This document shows, in pieces, positions 8,911 through 18,500 of a DNA stretch of 64,000 nt (within the stretch, counting starts at the first letter, position 1; each line of letters begins with the position of its first letter). Under the pieces are notes generated by a model that saw only the letters and a list, made by a program, of their open reading frames with translations, had not been told where the DNA came from and did no database searches. Source of the DNA: Acholeplasma granularum ATCC 19168 (lineage in GTDB: Bacteria; Bacillota_I; Bacilli_A; Acholeplasmatales; Acholeplasmataceae); the NCBI RefSeq assembly GCF_000526235.1, contig NZ_JAFR01000011.1:47672-111671 (forward strand), in the 5' to 3' direction. The position numbers were made by a program, and so were the translations under genes.

Positions 8911-10665
8911 ATGAAACAAATTAATTGGGACTTAAATGACTTATACAAAGGTTTTGATGAAACCTTTAAAAATGATTTAAATAAATTAGATAAACTGGTT
9001 AAAGAAATGGCAAACCATTTATCAAATAAAACAACAGATGATATAACATACATAGAAAAAGCTTTAAAGTACGATGAAGAAATTACAATTCTTGGTCGTA
9101 CAATCGGTAGTTTTGCTAGTCTATCATCTGCAACTGATGTATCTAATAATGAAGCATTAGGTTATTTATCTAAATTATCAGCAATCTATAGACAACTGAC
9201 TAAACCAAATGTCATATTTAGTAGATATCTTACAACAATTAATTTAGATGAACTTGCAAAATCATCTAAATTAATTAATCTATATGTATATAATCTAAAA
9301 AAAGATCAAGATAATGCAAAACATTTATTAACTGAACAAGAAGAAGACTTATATGCAAAATTAAGTGAATTAGGATCACGTTCTTGGACACAAGTACAAA
9401 CACTTGCAACAGCAAACCTAATGATTGAAGTAGATGGTAAAGAACTAACATTTTCAGATGTTAGAAATCTTGCTTATGACAATGATCAAAATGTTCGTAG
9501 AACAGCTTATAAAAAAGAATTAGAAGCTTATGAAAAGGTTGATGATTTTGTTGCACTAGCACTTACTAACATTAAACGTGAAGTCAATACTATAAATGAA
9601 TTAAAAGGATATGAATCAGCACTTGATAAAACATTAAAACAATCTAATATGAGAAAAGAAACATTAGATGCAATGTTAAGCGCAATGCATGATTTCAGAC
9701 CTAATTTTGCAAACTACTTAAAAGCAAAAGCAAACTACCTAGGGCATAAAGATGGTCTTCCTTGGTATGATTTATTTGCACCTGTTGGGAATTTAAGTAA
9801 AACTTATACATATGATGAGGCAAAAGACTTAGTCTTTAATGCTTTTACATCTTATACACCAGCACTAGGAAATTTTGCTAAAAAAGCATTTGACAAAAAC
9901 TGGATAGATGTATACCCTAAAAAAGGAAAACGTGGCGGCGCATTTTGTTCAAACCAACCACAAATCGGTCAATCCAGAATACTATTAAACTTTACTGGTG
10001 CACTTGATAATGTATCAACCCTTGCACATGAACTAGGTCATGCATATCACGGAGAGATGATTAAAGATAACCATCCACTACACTGGAGTTATTCTATGCC
10101 TTTAGCAGAAACTGCATCGATATTTTGTGAAGCGATTATGAATGATTACCTACTTACTCAAGTAAATGATAAAAAAGAAAGATTATCTATATTAGAAATG
10201 GGTCTACAAGGTGATACTCAAGTAATTATTGATATCTTATCACGCTTTAAATTCGAATCTAAATTACTAGAAAATGCAAACCGTCCGATTTCTAAACATG
10301 AAATGAATACATGGATGTTAGAAGCTCAAAAAGAAAGTTACCTAGACGGGCTTGATCCAAAACAATTACACCCATATATGTGGTTAGTTAAAGGACATTA
10401 TTATAGTGCTGGACTAAACTTTTATAACTTCCCATATGCATTTGGTCTACTATTTGGAAAAGGCCTATATGCACAGTATTTAAAAGATAAAGAAAGTTTT
10501 ATTAAAAACTACGATAAATTACTTAAATTAACAACTCAGGCAGATGCTGAGGATGTTGCTTTAAGTATGGGTATTGATATTACAAAAAAATCATTCTGGA
10601 TGGATTCCCTATCTATGATAGATCTAAATATTCAAGAAGTAATTGAATTGTTACAAAAGAATTAA
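8911..10665 (+). CDS. pepF: Oligoendopeptidase F
   Basis: A 584-residue M3-family zinc metallopeptidase that cleaves oligopeptides in the cytoplasm. The catalytic HELGH is at residues 373-377 in the segment STLAHELGHAYHGE. The downstream glutamate ligand lies in the AETASIFCEAIM helix. The N-terminal coiled helical region and the F..YLDGLDP.. substrate-cleft region match the family, and length is close to typical PepF (about 600). It starts one base after the uvrB stop, with no space for a promoter. In a peptide-scavenging mollicute it would feed the amino-acid pool together with PepT further along. Confidence 0.95.
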   Translation: MKQINWDLNDLYKGFDETFKNDLNKLDKLVKEMANHLSNKTTDDITYIEKALKYDEEITILGRTIGSFASLSSATDVSNNEALGYLSKLSAIYRQLTKPNVIFSRYLTTINLDELAKSSKLINLYVYNLKKDQDNAKHLLTEQEEDLYAKLSELGSRSWTQVQTLATANLMIEVDGKELTFSDVRNLAYDNDQNVRRTAYKKELEAYEKVDDFVALALTNIKREVNTINELKGYESALDKTLKQSNMRKETLDAMLSAMHDFRPNFANYLKAKANYLGHKDGLPWYDLFAPVGNLSKTYTYDEAKDLVFNAFTSYTPALGNFAKKAFDKNWIDVYPKKGKRGGAFCSNQPQIGQSRILLNFTGALDNVSTLAHELGHAYHGEMIKDNHPLHWSYSMPLAETASIFCEAIMNDYLLTQVNDKKERLSILEMGLQGDTQVIIDILSRFKFESKLLENANRPISKHEMNTWMLEAQKESYLDGLDPKQLHPYMWLVKGHYYSAGLNFYNFPYAFGLLFGKGLYAQYLKDKESFIKNYDKLLKLTTQADAEDVALSMGIDITKKSFWMDSLSMIDLNIQEVIELLQKN

Positions 10666-10679
10666 ACGTGTGTTATAAT
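10649..10679 (+). promoter_or_regulatory. Probable promoter of the tyrosine-phosphorylation operon
   Basis: TTGTTA (10649-10654) and TATAAT (10674-10679), 19 bases apart, precede the gene at 10720. The -35 lies inside the end of pepF. The spacing is slightly long, so the -10 is the more reliable part. Confidence 0.45.
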
Positions 10680-10719
10680 AAAGTAACTATTAAAAAGCAT
10701 AAAAAAGGGAGATTTTAAT

Positions 10720-11451
10720 ATGGATTTAGAGCAAACTAATCAAGAATCCGGACTAAGCCTACAAGATATATTTACAATTATGATGAGAAACTGGATATTG
10801 ATTTTATCTTTTACATTGTTATTAGGGGTAGTAACTTTCGGCTATGTAACAAGATTCGTATCTGATCAGTACAAATCAACATCAGAAGTACTTGTACAAG
10901 TACCACTTACAGGAACAAGTGTTGATACTAATACACTACTAAACTCACAAAGATTAATTGATACAGTACCACAACTTGTAAAAAGTGATTACATCATCGA
11001 TAAAGCAAGAGTATCTAACCTTTTTACTAATAATTCACACCAAGAAATACTAGCAGGATTATCTAATGAACAAATTAAATCAAAATTAAGTGTTGAATCA
11101 TCAAATACATCATTTATTATAAGAATTAGTTATCGCCATAGTAATGAAGACTTCACGCAAGTTATGACTCAAGTAATTACAACCGTTTTAATTGAAAATG
11201 ATGTCGATTTATTTAAAGACTCATTTACACAACTATCAGCAGCAAGTTCACCAATTGATGATTCTCCAAATCGTATTTTATATATGATTATTGGTTTAAT
11301 GGGTGGGGCAATTATTGGTACAGGTTTAGCATTTGTTAAACACTTATTTAGTAATACCTATATGACTAAAGAACAACTAGAACAGGGTACAGGTATGCAA
11401 GTAATTGGAGTCATTCCTGAGTTTGAAGTGAAAGAAGGTAAAAGAAAATGA
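10720..11451 (+). CDS. Wzz/CpsC-type polysaccharide co-polymerase or kinase activator
   Basis: A 243-residue protein with the two-helix topology of chain-length determinants: TM1 at about residues 27-47, an extracytoplasmic Wzz domain with the TSEVLVQVP stretch, and TM2 at about 187-208 (MIIGLMGGAIIGTGLAF). The short cytoplasmic tail (GMQVIGVIPEFEVKEGKRK) is the part that activates the cognate BY-kinase in Firmicutes CpsC/YveK. It overlaps the kinase gene by four bases (ATGA). In wall-bearing relatives it controls capsule length; here no glycosyltransferase or flippase gene is adjacent, so it may act mainly as the kinase's transmembrane adaptor. GGGAG lies ahead of the ATG. Confidence 0.85.
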   Translation: MDLEQTNQESGLSLQDIFTIMMRNWILILSFTLLLGVVTFGYVTRFVSDQYKSTSEVLVQVPLTGTSVDTNTLLNSQRLIDTVPQLVKSDYIIDKARVSNLFTNNSHQEILAGLSNEQIKSKLSVESSNTSFIIRISYRHSNEDFTQVMTQVITTVLIENDVDLFKDSFTQLSAASSPIDDSPNRILYMIIGLMGGAIIGTGLAFVKHLFSNTYMTKEQLEQGTGMQVIGVIPEFEVKEGKRK

Positions 11452-12191
11452 GAAGAAAACGTTTATTCCAAAAAGAGCGTATTATGGACTATCATTACCT
11501 AGTAACAAAAGAACAACCTTCCTCATTTACAACAGAAGCTTTCCAAAAAACTTTAGTCAATTTAGAATATATAAATGTTGATGGTAATTTTAAAGTGTTA
11601 CAATTTACATCAAGCCTTGCTGGTGCAGGAAAAACTACATTTGTTGCAAATCTATCTTACCTAGTGGGTCAAAAAAATAAAAAAGTAGTCATTGTCGATC
11701 TCGATTTAAGAAAATCTAAAATACATAGAGTATTTCAAGTAGCTAATGAAAATGGGTTAACTGATTATTTATCAGGTAAAATACCTTATGAAAAAGTTGT
11801 TAGATTCGATGAAAATCTAAACATATCATATATTGTTTCAGGTGAGAAAACCAATGCGGTCGTAAACGTCTTAGAAGCTCAAAAATTAAAAGATTTGATT
11901 GCAAAGTTAAGACAAGACTTTGATTATGTCATCTTAGATTCACCACCTGTTGTTGCAGTATCTGATGCATTATATATTTCAAGAATTGCAGATGGTGTTG
12001 TCTTTGTTGTTGCACAAAATGAAGCAAAACGCACCACTATTAACGAAGCAATTCAAACTTTAAAACAAAACAATGTCAATATCTTAGGTACCGTATTTAC
12101 CCAAGTTGACCTTAAAAATTCAGGCCTTTATTCATATGCATATGGTTATAACTACGGGTATAATGACCTAGAAGATGACATTAAAAATTAA
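11448..12191 (+). CDS. CpsD/CapB-type tyrosine autokinase
   Basis: A bacterial tyrosine kinase of 247 residues. Walker A is in SSLAGAGKTTFVANLSYL (near residues 54-71), Walker A' in VVIVDLDLRKSK and Walker B in YVILDSPPVVAVSDAL. The C-terminal tail is a tyrosine cluster (YSYAYGYNYGYNDLED), the autophosphorylation site of this family. The kinase is activated by the membrane partner encoded just upstream and reversed by the PHP phosphatase encoded six bases downstream. Length is normal for the Gram-positive split form. Confidence 0.92.
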   Translation: MRRKRLFQKERIMDYHYLVTKEQPSSFTTEAFQKTLVNLEYINVDGNFKVLQFTSSLAGAGKTTFVANLSYLVGQKNKKVVIVDLDLRKSKIHRVFQVANENGLTDYLSGKIPYEKVVRFDENLNISYIVSGEKTNAVVNVLEAQKLKDLIAKLRQDFDYVILDSPPVVAVSDALYISRIADGVVFVVAQNEAKRTTINEAIQTLKQNNVNILGTVFTQVDLKNSGLYSYAYGYNYGYNDLEDDIKN

Positions 12192-12197
12192 TTTTCT

Positions 12198-12857
12198 ATG
12201 ATGGATATACATACACATATCCTACCAGGTGTTGATGACGGTGCAAAAACAAAAGAAGAAGCACTAGAGATGTTAAAACTACAAATAAAAAGTGGTATCA
12301 CCAAAGTAGTTTTAACACCACATGTAAACAATAATGTTCAGAAAGTATCGTCTAAACGCTATGAGGATCTGTTTAATGAATTTAGTAAATATGTTTATGA
12401 TAATTTAGAAGGTATAAAACTATATTTAGGCTATGAAGTCAAATATAATCCAATGCGTCATACAAATTATGAAGAATATATTTTTAAAGGATTTAAACAT
12501 AAGTATATATTAATAGAATTTTCAACAAATCATGAAGAACCAATTACTGAGGTTGTTTATAATTTACTTAGAAAAGGATTTATACCAATCGTTGCCCACG
12601 CAGAAAGATATCTGTATTTAAAATTTGATGATGTAAAGCAACTTAAAGAAGATGGTGCACTCATTCAAATTAATAGTGGCGCACTACTTGGTAATGATGG
12701 TAGAGTATATAAAAAACAAGCTTATAAATTTTTAAAACATCAATTTATAGACTTTATTGCAAGTGATACACATAACATGCATGATCGCAAACCTAATTTA
12801 GCTTTAGCACTAAAAAAGTTTGCCAAAAATTTCCAAATGAAAACATTGGAGGAATAA
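12198..12857 (+). CDS. CpsB/CapC/YwqE-type protein-tyrosine phosphatase (PHP fold)
   Basis: A 219-residue PHP-domain phosphatase. Metal ligands are visible in MDIHTHILPGVDDGAK at the N-terminus, in VAHAERY and in SDTHNMHD near the C-terminus. It removes phosphate from the tyrosine cluster of the kinase. It is a little shorter than the 240-255 residues usual for the family; the loss is at the C-terminal end. Two ATGs in a row (12198, 12201) are possible starts and no strong ribosome binding site is seen, so translation is probably coupled to the kinase. Confidence 0.9.
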   Translation: MMDIHTHILPGVDDGAKTKEEALEMLKLQIKSGITKVVLTPHVNNNVQKVSSKRYEDLFNEFSKYVYDNLEGIKLYLGYEVKYNPMRHTNYEEYIFKGFKHKYILIEFSTNHEEPITEVVYNLLRKGFIPIVAHAERYLYLKFDDVKQLKEDGALIQINSGALLGNDGRVYKKQAYKFLKHQFIDFIASDTHNMHDRKPNLALALKKFAKNFQMKTLEE

Positions 12858-12859
12858 TT

Positions 12860-13732
12860 ATGTCGAAATTTATCATATTAACAGATTCAACAACAGACCT
12901 ACCAAATAGTATTGCTCAAGACTTTAATCTTCACGTATTACCTTTAAAATTCTTTATTGAAGGAAAGGAATACGTAAACTACCTAGATAACCGTGAACTA
13001 GATAGTAAAACATTTTATGATATGGTAAAGTCAGGATCAAAACCAACCACATCACAAATTAACCCTGAAGATTACCTAGAATATTTAGAACCGATTTTAA
13101 AAGAAGGTACTGATGTATTAATTCTTTCATTTTCAAGTGCACTATCAGGTACCTTTAATTCAGCTAGAATTGCAACTGATGAATTAAAGACTAAATATCC
13201 AGAAAGAAAAATACACTTACTTGATACAAAGTCTGCATCTCTTGGTGAAGGTTTATTAGTTTATTTAACTGCTAAAAAAATAAAGTTAGATAATCTAAAT
13301 ATAGATGAAGCACATACATATGCCAAAAATCTAATACCTCAAATAGCACACTGGTTTACAGTAGATGATGTGGGACACCTTGTTCGTGGAGGGCGTGTAT
13401 CAAAAGTTGCAGGACTTGTTGCTAAAATTGCAAATATAAAACCTGTAATGCACACAAACGATGAAGGAAAACTCATTCCTCGAGCTAAAGTATCTGGTCG
13501 TAAACGTGCAATTAAAGCATTATTTGAACAAATGGAAAAAACAGCAAAACCAGGAAAACAAATTGTTTTCATTGGTCATGGTAATGATATTGAATCAGCT
13601 AATTATTTAGCTAATTTAGTTAAAGAAAAATTTGAAGTAGAAGAATTAGTGATACATATGATTGGACCAGTAATTGGTGCGCATACCGGTCAAGGCGTAC
13701 TTGCTCTCTTTTTCTTAGCAGATAACAGATGA
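12860..13732 (+). CDS. DegV family fatty-acid-binding protein
   Basis: A 290-residue DegV/FakB-type protein. The DSTTDLP N-terminal motif, the LILSFSSALSGTFNSA motif with the lipid-binding serines, and the C-terminal IGPVIGAHTGQGVLALFF motif are all present. FakB proteins present fatty acids to the kinase FakA, which makes acyl-phosphate for membrane lipid synthesis. That would suit a mollicute that takes up exogenous fatty acids. It starts two bases after the phosphatase gene with TTGGAGG ahead, so it belongs to the same operon. No fakA gene is in the window. Confidence 0.92.
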   Translation: MSKFIILTDSTTDLPNSIAQDFNLHVLPLKFFIEGKEYVNYLDNRELDSKTFYDMVKSGSKPTTSQINPEDYLEYLEPILKEGTDVLILSFSSALSGTFNSARIATDELKTKYPERKIHLLDTKSASLGEGLLVYLTAKKIKLDNLNIDEAHTYAKNLIPQIAHWFTVDDVGHLVRGGRVSKVAGLVAKIANIKPVMHTNDEGKLIPRAKVSGRKRAIKALFEQMEKTAKPGKQIVFIGHGNDIESANYLANLVKEKFEVEELVIHMIGPVIGAHTGQGVLALFFLADNR

Positions 13733-14451
13733 GAAGTGACAGAGACTATACAATTGCTTTATTAATTGATGCAGATAACATTTCACCAGTTTATCTAGAT
13801 ATCATCATAAATGAGGCAAACAAACACGGTAAAATAACAACTGCACGTATATACGGTGATTGGAGCCAAGAAAGACTAAAATCATGGAAAGCCAAAGCTG
13901 AAAAATTTAGTCTAACCTTTGTACAACAATATGCAAACCTTTCTAATAAAGGTAATGCATCAGACTTTACTCTCGTTATTGATGCAATGGATCTTTTATA
14001 TTCAAATAAGGTTAATGCTTTTGCAATCGTTTCAAGTGATTCAGACTTTACAAAACTCATCATCCGATTAAAAGAAGATAACATGTATCTAATTGGTATG
14101 GGAGAATCTAAAACTCCAGAAGTTTTAGTAAATTCTTACGAAAGATTTTATTATATCGATCAAATCTTAGAAGCACTTGAACCTAAAAAAGAAAGAAAAG
14201 ATTTAAACGGTAAATCTCAAATACCTAAAAAAGAAGTCATCATAAAGCAGTTAAAGAAAATTATTGAAGACAACCTAGAAGATGATGGTTGGGCATACTG
14301 GTCAATCGTTGCTGACCAATTAAGGAAAAAAAGTCCTGGATTTGACCCTGTTAACTACGGATCTAAACTAAAAGCTCTTAATTTCTTTAAAACATTTAAA
14401 GACTTCGAAATTAAAAACGAAGATAAAGTTGCATATATTCGAGTAAGATAA
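13729..14451 (+). CDS. NYN domain protein with C-terminal OST-HTH/LOTUS domain
   Basis: 240 residues. The N-terminal NYN (PIN-like) RNase fold shows conserved acidic residues in IALLIDADNIS (about residues 9-19), SDFTLVIDAMDLL and FAIVSSDSDFTKLI. Residues 165-240 form a LOTUS/OST-HTH domain (DGWAYWSIVADQLRKKSPGFDP...YGSKLKALNFF), thought to bind RNA. The pair predicts an RNA-processing enzyme of the YacP/LabA/DUF88 group. The ATG overlaps the degV stop (ATGA). It is the last gene before a strong terminator. Confidence 0.85.
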   Translation: MRSDRDYTIALLIDADNISPVYLDIIINEANKHGKITTARIYGDWSQERLKSWKAKAEKFSLTFVQQYANLSNKGNASDFTLVIDAMDLLYSNKVNAFAIVSSDSDFTKLIIRLKEDNMYLIGMGESKTPEVLVNSYERFYYIDQILEALEPKKERKDLNGKSQIPKKEVIIKQLKKIIEDNLEDDGWAYWSIVADQLRKKSPGFDPVNYGSKLKALNFFKTFKDFEIKNEDKVAYIRVR

Positions 14452-14457
14452 AGACTT

Positions 14458-14496
14458 ATCCATCAAAACTAAAACAAGTTTTGATGGATTTTTTTA
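14458..14496 (+). terminator. Rho-independent terminator
   Basis: A 13-bp perfect stem, ATCCATCAAAACT (14458-14470) with AGTTTTGATGGAT (14477-14489), with a run of T residues after it. It ends the 10720-14451 operon. Confidence 0.9.
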
Positions 14497-14593
14497 AAGT
14501 ATTATATATGCATTTCTTATTAGACAATATTTTTTTAAATTATCATGTATAATTAAGTTAAATGAAAATTTAAAATATTTTAGAGGTATAAAA

Positions 14594-16954
14594 TTGACAA
14601 AATCAACTAAAAACCATTTATTAAGACTATTTATTATACTAGGTTTTTTACTTACTACTTTTGTCTTGTTTTATATCTTTTTACTTGATACAACACTAAA
14701 AAATGAATCAAGTAAACTAAGCTTTGAAAAACATTTACTAGATCATGAAGTATTAAATGACAGACTAAATACATTACTTATAAGTTATCAAAATGATGAA
14801 ATTACTTGGCCTACTAAAGACTATGATGATTCGATATTAATTATTCAAAACTTTGAAAATATTGAAATTGGAAAATTATCCAGTTTATTTAATGATGAAA
14901 TATCAAACGAAATCTATTTAATTTTAAAACATGAAACGTTAAATCAAGTAGCCTATCTACCATTTAAAGAGGTCTTATCAACTACCGGTTTAAGTTTAAA
15001 ACCTCATGATGCTATTTTAAATAAAGATGGATTTATTGTATATCATGAAGACATTTTAAAAATTGGTGAAAACTTTTTTACATCAGATTTATTACCAAGT
15101 AATTTATATAATGAACTAGATCAATTGATGTCAAATGAGGAAAGTCATTACATCAATTATAAATCAAATAATGAGCATCATATATTAAGTTATACAACAT
15201 TAACTAACAACTATAAATATGTTACAACTCAGTTAAGAAGTGATTACTTAGTCTTGTTTTATCCTGTCATATGGAGTTATCTTGCATTAAGTGTTTTAAC
15301 GCTTATATTATTTTTAGTATTTTCACTACTTACAATCAAAAGAAGATTTGATGATGATGTGGTATTTACCAAACTTTCAAAAACAAAAGAATCCAATCTC
15401 TTTATTTTAGAAGTGGGTGGATTAGGACAAATTAGAAATTCAAATAGTTATTTTAATAAGTCTATATCAGATTTTAATGCAAAACTCATTACAGATTTAA
15501 CAAGCCAATACTTAGATATAAAAACTTTACTTAAAAATAAAATACCTTTTTATCTAAATTTAGATAAATTAAACCAACCCTTAAAGGCTAGATTTTTTAT
15601 TAATAAACACGGTAGAAACTATCAACTTATTGGTGAAGTTATAAATGAACAAAGTAATGTATTAGATAAATATAAGGACTTAGCTATTTTAAATAGAGAT
15701 ACAGGATTAAAAAATAGACTCGGATTAGAAGAAAAATTAAATGAACTGGATAGACGCTCGAAATTTAGTTTAGCTATATTTACTATTAAAGATATTGATA
15801 AAATTAAAGAGTCAATTGGTAAAGCGCGTACCAATGAAGTTATTAACTCGTTTTTAAATATCATTCAATCAAATATCTATCAAGATATGGAAATTTTTCA
15901 TACAGACAGATCAGAGTTTACTATATTATATACGAAGGATAGTCATTATGATGTGACTGTTTCTTGGGCAAGAAACTTAATTATTGCTGTAGATAAAACC
16001 GTATTAATACCAGATTTACCAGTAAAACCAATTATTGATTGTGGTATTTTACATAATCAAGGTAATGTTAGCAATATGTCTTCAAAAGAAATTATCGATG
16101 CACTAGACATCACACTTGAACGTGCAAACGTTTCATCATCATCTAATCTTCAAATTTATACAGAAAGATTTTTAGACTTTAGAAATCAAACCAATCAACT
16201 AGAACAAGATATACGTAAGGGCATTTTAAAAGATGAATTTGAAATGTATATGCAGCCTCAATACGACTTAAGCTTGCATCGTATCAAAGGTTTTGAATTA
16301 CTCCTTCGTTGGAATAATCCAAAATATCAAAAAGAATCCCCTGCAACATATATCAAACAAGCAGAAAAATCTAATTTAATTATAGATTTAGGACGAGTTA
16401 TTAATGAAAAGACATTTATAATTGCTAAAACATTTGAAGATACTGATTTAGAATTTTCATTTAATATCTCTCCTCGTCAATTACTACAACCAGGATTTAT
16501 AAATGAATTTATAGATTTAAAAGACAAATATCAAATAGATCCAGCTAAAATTGCAATCGAGTTAACAGAAAATATTTTAATCTTACAACTTGATATCATT
16601 ACAGATAAACTACAAGCACTTAAAGATATTGGATTTAAGATTCAACTTGATGACTTTGGTACAGGTTATTCATCTTTAGCTTACCTAAAGCAATTACCAA
16701 TTGATATTATTAAGATTGATAAAACCTTTGTAGATGAAATTGAAACATCAGGTCAATCACGTCAAATCTTAAGAACAATGATTAATTTAGGTAAAAACTT
16801 AAAGCTTGGTGTCATTGTTGAAGGTGTTGAAACAGAAAAACAAGTAGAAATTATTAAAAAAGAATCTGGTGCGATGATTCAAGGTTTCTTTATATCTAAG
16901 CCTATACCATTAAATGAAGCTAAAGCACTCTTAAAGAAAGGAATTAATGTCTAA
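14594..16954 (+). CDS. Membrane GGDEF-EAL protein, probable active c-di-GMP phosphodiesterase
   Basis: 786 residues. TM1 (about 10-32) and TM2 (about 225-247) bracket an extracytoplasmic sensor domain of about 190 residues. A GGDEF-fold domain follows (about 360-520) whose active-site motif is TDRSEF, so it cannot make c-di-GMP but may bind GTP. The EAL domain (about 535-785) keeps all catalytic signatures: ELLLRW, NISPRQL, ELTEN, LDDFGTGYSS, KIDKTFV, VEGVET and QGFFISKP. It should therefore hydrolyse c-di-GMP to pGpG. The start is TTG with TAGAGGT upstream. The next gene overlaps by one base and is a second EAL protein, and both precede the c-di-GMP riboswitches. Confidence 0.92.
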   Translation: MTKSTKNHLLRLFIILGFLLTTFVLFYIFLLDTTLKNESSKLSFEKHLLDHEVLNDRLNTLLISYQNDEITWPTKDYDDSILIIQNFENIEIGKLSSLFNDEISNEIYLILKHETLNQVAYLPFKEVLSTTGLSLKPHDAILNKDGFIVYHEDILKIGENFFTSDLLPSNLYNELDQLMSNEESHYINYKSNNEHHILSYTTLTNNYKYVTTQLRSDYLVLFYPVIWSYLALSVLTLILFLVFSLLTIKRRFDDDVVFTKLSKTKESNLFILEVGGLGQIRNSNSYFNKSISDFNAKLITDLTSQYLDIKTLLKNKIPFYLNLDKLNQPLKARFFINKHGRNYQLIGEVINEQSNVLDKYKDLAILNRDTGLKNRLGLEEKLNELDRRSKFSLAIFTIKDIDKIKESIGKARTNEVINSFLNIIQSNIYQDMEIFHTDRSEFTILYTKDSHYDVTVSWARNLIIAVDKTVLIPDLPVKPIIDCGILHNQGNVSNMSSKEIIDALDITLERANVSSSSNLQIYTERFLDFRNQTNQLEQDIRKGILKDEFEMYMQPQYDLSLHRIKGFELLLRWNNPKYQKESPATYIKQAEKSNLIIDLGRVINEKTFIIAKTFEDTDLEFSFNISPRQLLQPGFINEFIDLKDKYQIDPAKIAIELTENILILQLDIITDKLQALKDIGFKIQLDDFGTGYSSLAYLKQLPIDIIKIDKTFVDEIETSGQSRQILRTMINLGKNLKLGVIVEGVETEKQVEIIKKESGAMIQGFFISKPIPLNEAKALLKKGINV

Positions 16955-18378
16955 TGGAAATATTATTAACGATAATTATAACGCTTGTAGCGATGGCTTT
17001 AATTGGACTCATTATATTCTTATTAAGAATTGAAATACGTAAATATAAAGATGATAAAATGCTTTTATCAGATGAAGTGATATCTATGGATCAATTTAGT
17101 TCATTACTACAAAGAGTCATTAAAAGACAAATTAAAAAAGATGAACCTTTTACATTAATGAGTGTTGATTTAGATGATTTTCAAGATATTGTAGATACAT
17201 TTAATAAAAAAGAAGAAGACTTTATCGTTTCATATGTTGCAAACCACATTAATAGTGCACTACCCGAAGAATCAGTTATTGCAAGAGGACCTAAACCAGA
17301 TAGATTTTATATATATATTCCATCAACCTTTGACCACTCAAACATTTATAACTTAGCTAAAAGTATAAAAAAAGAAGCAGAAAAGAAAATTCAAATTCTT
17401 GATAAGGTAACAATTAAAAAAACTGTATCAATGGCAATAGCAACATTTCCACTTCATGGTAATAACTTAGACCTACTTTTTCAGTCTTTAGATATAGCGC
17501 TTTATATGGTTAAGAAAAACGGTGGCAATGATATTAAGTATTATAGTGAGGAACTCAGTCAAACTCAAGAATCCCTTGATTTATTTCATGAGCTTAAAAA
17601 AGCTAAAAATAACAAAGAGTTTATTTATTATTATCAACCAATTGTAAATATAAATCATCCAAAAGAAATTTATGGAATTGAGGCACTCTTACGTTGGAAT
17701 CACCCTAAAAAAGGTATTTTATCTCCTGCTAAGTTCTTACATTTAGCAGAACAAACAGGAGAACTTGATGATATCGGTAATATTGCACTTGAACAAGCCT
17801 TAGAACTACTCACGGATTTAAGTCAAAAAAAGAATTCAAATCTTGTAATTAATATAAACGTAAGTCCACGTCAAATCTTAAATGAGATGACATTTACAAT
17901 TTTCCAAAGACTTGTAGATAAATACAGACAAGATGCATCTAAGGTTGCAATTGAAATTCCTGATTTTACGCTTTACAAAAATAATCAAATATTTAGAAGA
18001 AACTTAATTAAAATTAAAACATTAGGGTTTAAACTTGCAATCGATATATCCACAACAGATTATGATGTTATGGATTTAGTTGAAAGATTCCAAATTGATA
18101 TGATCAAACTAAGTAAAAACTTCTTTGAGTTAGAACAAAATTATAACTTTAGAAAATATCTTGATATGATTATAGAGTTTGTAGATAAGAAAAAGTTACT
18201 TTTAGTTGCTGAAGGTGTAGAAAATGATGAAATGCTTTCTAAACTTAAAGAAAAGAAAATCGGTTATGCTCAAGGATACTTTATATCTAAACCTTTATCA
18301 GTTAGTGACCTACTTTCATATATTGAGGCAACTTCTACAATAATTAGTGAAAATGCAATCAATAATGTTGACAATTAA
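16954..18378 (+). CDS. Membrane GGDEF-EAL protein with degenerate catalytic sites
   Basis: 474 residues. One N-terminal helix (about 1-24) is followed by a GGDEF-like domain whose signature is KPDRF in place of GGDEF, and by an EAL domain. EALLRW and NVSPRQI are kept, but the ELTE motif is EIPD, the DDFGTG metal motif is DISTTD, losing the second aspartate, and the IDK motif is LSK. It probably binds c-di-GMP without cleaving it, or works as a partner or regulator of the upstream enzyme. Translation is coupled (ATG overlaps the upstream stop). The -35 box of the first riboswitch promoter lies in the last codons. Confidence 0.88.
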   Translation: MEILLTIIITLVAMALIGLIIFLLRIEIRKYKDDKMLLSDEVISMDQFSSLLQRVIKRQIKKDEPFTLMSVDLDDFQDIVDTFNKKEEDFIVSYVANHINSALPEESVIARGPKPDRFYIYIPSTFDHSNIYNLAKSIKKEAEKKIQILDKVTIKKTVSMAIATFPLHGNNLDLLFQSLDIALYMVKKNGGNDIKYYSEELSQTQESLDLFHELKKAKNNKEFIYYYQPIVNINHPKEIYGIEALLRWNHPKKGILSPAKFLHLAEQTGELDDIGNIALEQALELLTDLSQKKNSNLVININVSPRQILNEMTFTIFQRLVDKYRQDASKVAIEIPDFTLYKNNQIFRRNLIKIKTLGFKLAIDISTTDYDVMDLVERFQIDMIKLSKNFFELEQNYNFRKYLDMIIEFVDKKKLLLVAEGVENDEMLSKLKEKKIGYAQGYFISKPLSVSDLLSYIEATSTIISENAINNVDN

Positions 18379-18396
18379 TAAATATAGTAATAAAAT
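18368..18396 (+). promoter_or_regulatory. Sigma-70 promoter of the first c-di-GMP riboswitch
   Basis: Consensus TTGACA (18368-18373), a 17-base spacer, and TAAAAT (18391-18396). Transcription would begin near 18403, just before the aptamer. Confidence 0.75.
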
Positions 18397-18410
18397 ATAA
18401 GCGTATCATA

Positions 18411-18500
18411 AAAAGGCAAAATTAGGGCAACCTAATGACGCAAAGCTATAGGGCCAAACTTTGGTAGCCAGTTGCATGAAACATGCAGCTGGCTTTTATT
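18411..18500 (+). ncRNA. c-di-GMP-I (GEMM) riboswitch, copy 1, with terminator
   Basis: The aptamer has the P1 5' strand GGCAA, P2 TTAGG-GCAA-CCTAA with its GNRA tetraloop, the invariant core GACGCAAAGC (18437-18446), and P3 closing on GGTAGCC. The P1 3' strand GTTGC is also part of a terminator stem, GCCAGTTGCATG (18467-18478) with CATGCAGCTGGC (18482-18493), followed by TTTT. The two structures exclude each other, so ligand binding should open the terminator and switch expression on. No gene lies between this copy and the second promoter. Confidence 0.93.
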
